Assembly: GCF_900091585.1 (NCBI RefSeq)
Contig: NZ_FMHT01000003.1
Location: forward strand, 1,969,501 to 2,033,500
DNA length: 64,000 nucleotides
Origin: Micromonospora nigra
Lineage (GTDB): Bacteria; Actinomycetota; Actinomycetes; Mycobacteriales; Micromonosporaceae
Direction: 5' to 3'
Part shown: one piece after another, positions 63,055 through 64,000 of the stretch
Layout: each line of letters opens with the position of its first letter
Position numbering within the stretch: position 1 is the first letter of the stretch
The notes under the pieces: model-generated
The model's input: only the letters and a program-made list of their open reading frames with translations
Database searches by the model: none
What the model was told of the DNA's origin: nothing
Program-made: the position numbers and the translations under genes

Positions 63055-64000
63055 TCAGTGGAAGAAGTGCCGGGTACCGGTGAGGTACATGGTGACACCG
63101 GCCTGCTTGCAGGCGGCGATGGTCTCCTCGTCCCGCACGGAGCCGCCGGGCTGGACGATCGCCGTCACACCCGCGTCGATGAGGATCTGCGGGCCGTCGG
63201 GGAACGGGAAGAACGCGTCGGAGGCCGCCACGGAGCCCCGGGCCCGCTCCGCGCCGGCCCGGTCCACCGCCAGCCGCGCCGAGTCGACCCGGTTGACCTG
63301 GCCCATGCCCACGCCCACGGTCGCGCCCTCGCGGGCCAGCAGGATCGCGTTGCTCTTCACGGCCCGCACGGCCCGCCAGGCGAAGGCCAGGTCGGCGAGG
63401 GTGGCCTCGTCGGCCGCCTCGCCGGTGGCCAATCGCCAGTTGGCCGGGTCGTCCCCGTCGGCGTCGACCGCGTCGCGCAGCTGCACCAGCACGCCCCCGG
63501 TGACGTGCCGCCACTCGGCCGGCTGCGGGCGGAACGCGGGCGCACGCAGCAGCCGGATGTTCTTCTTGGCCGCCAGGACGTCCACCGCCCCCGCCTCGTA
63601 GTCGGGGGCCACGACCACCTCGGTGAAGATCTCGGCGACCTGCCGGGCCAGTTCCACCGAGACGGGCCGGTTCACCGCGATCACGCCGCCGAAGGCCGAC
63701 ACGGGGTCGCAGGCGTGCGCCTTGCGGTGCGCCTCGGCCACGTCCGCGCCCACGGCGATGCCGCAGGGGTTGGCGTGCTTGATGACCGCCACAGCCGGCT
63801 GGTCGGGGAAGTCGTTCGCGGCCCGCCACGCGGCGTCCGCGTCGACGTAGTTGTTGTAGGACATCTCCTTGCCGTGCAGCTGCTCGGCCTGGGCCAGCCC
63901 GGCCGGGCCGGCCGGGTCGGCGTAGAGGGCCGCGGCCTGGTGCGGGTTCTCGCCGTAGCGCAGCACCGCCTGCCGGCGCAGCGACAGCCCGGCGTACTGC
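63055..64000 (-). CDS. purH: Bifunctional purine biosynthesis protein PurH, C-terminal part
   Basis: 315 residues of the AICAR transformylase domain are visible; the start and the IMP cyclohydrolase domain lie past the right edge. Motifs: [41 protein letters not shown] (catalytic Lys-His), [56 protein letters not shown] and the terminal GTRHFFH. Catalyses the last two steps of IMP synthesis using 10-formyl-THF. Confidence 0.97.
   Translation of the reverse strand, partial: QYAGLSLRRQAVLRYGENPHQAAALYADPAGPAGLAQAEQLHGKEMSYNNYVDADAAWRAANDFPDQPAVAVIKHANPCGIAVGADVAEAHRKAHACDPVSAFGGVIAVNRPVSVELARQVAEIFTEVVVAPDYEAGAVDVLAAKKNIRLLRAPAFRPQPAEWRHVTGGVLVQLRDAVDADGDDPANWRLATGEAADEATLADLAFAWRAVRAVKSNAILLAREGATVGVGMGQVNRVDSARLAVDRAGAERARGSVAASDAFFPFPDGPQILIDAGVTAIVQPGGSVRDEETIAACKQAGVTMYLTGTRHFFH

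Overview
This window is high-GC actinobacterial DNA. Gene content and order point to Micromonosporaceae, most likely Micromonospora or a close relative; that is an inference from synteny and style, not a database match. Pointers are adnA-adnB next to nudC, mshB and fdxA-dapC in one neighbourhood, a mycobacterial-type Sdh1 operon, mycothiol synthesis, GTG starts, 1-4 nt start/stop overlaps, and many genes with a -10 box 6-8 nt before the start codon (leaderless transcription). No rRNA, tRNA, CRISPR array, prophage or insertion sequence was seen.

Layout. 1-5,830: end of a NudC-like gene, a paired M16 peptidase locus (catalytic plus non-catalytic subunit) joined by a 59-bp tandem repeat, a small membrane protein, a DEAD-box RNA helicase whose ribosome binding site lies in a perfect hairpin, and a cold-shock protein with a structured leader. 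5,833-12,800: adnB and adnA, the mycobacterial-type double-strand-break resecting helicase-nuclease. 13,100-16,950: two LOG-family genes, a small Arg-rich protein, and divergent dapE/dapD. 17,000-24,700: a large secreted subtilisin-like protease, a decayed acetyltransferase, a multi-membrane-span protein with a GHSQG hydrolase motif behind a palindromic operator, a P-loop kinase and a SIMPL protein. 24,800-32,800: the fdxA-dapC-tyrA operon, a GNAT enzyme, membrane proteins, mshB and an S9 peptidase. 33,000-36,900: the sdhCAB operon. 36,900-41,050: an accessory patch of small genes, including a decayed methyltransferase, a PH-domain protein, two GNATs and a VapBC-type toxin-antitoxin pair. 41,200-49,400: ychF, a MarR/EamA pair sharing an operator, an ada-alkA fusion with ogt, and valS. 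49,450-52,920: a four-gene operon for two ABC exporters. 53,000-59,000: a glycosyltransferase, a DM13 protein, an APS-kinase fusion, and deoR-galT. 59,300-64,000: icd, mdh, folD and the end of purH.

Functional themes. Central metabolism is well represented: Sdh, Icd and Mdh of the TCA cycle; DapC, DapD and DapE of the succinylase lysine/cell-wall branch; TyrA; FolD and PurH. Alkylation and break repair are covered by Ada-AlkA, Ogt and AdnAB. A recurring feature is short tandem duplication (18, 21, 30, 36, 37, 59 bp and others) at gene ends or in linkers, often in multiples of three so that frames stay open.

The observations most worth following are the helicase leader hairpin beside the cspA leader, the split hydrolase/membrane protein with its operator, the dispersed intergenic dyad element, the paired 13-bp palindromes, the probable CTG start of dapC, and the APS-kinase fusion whose sulfurylase domain has lost an active-site His.
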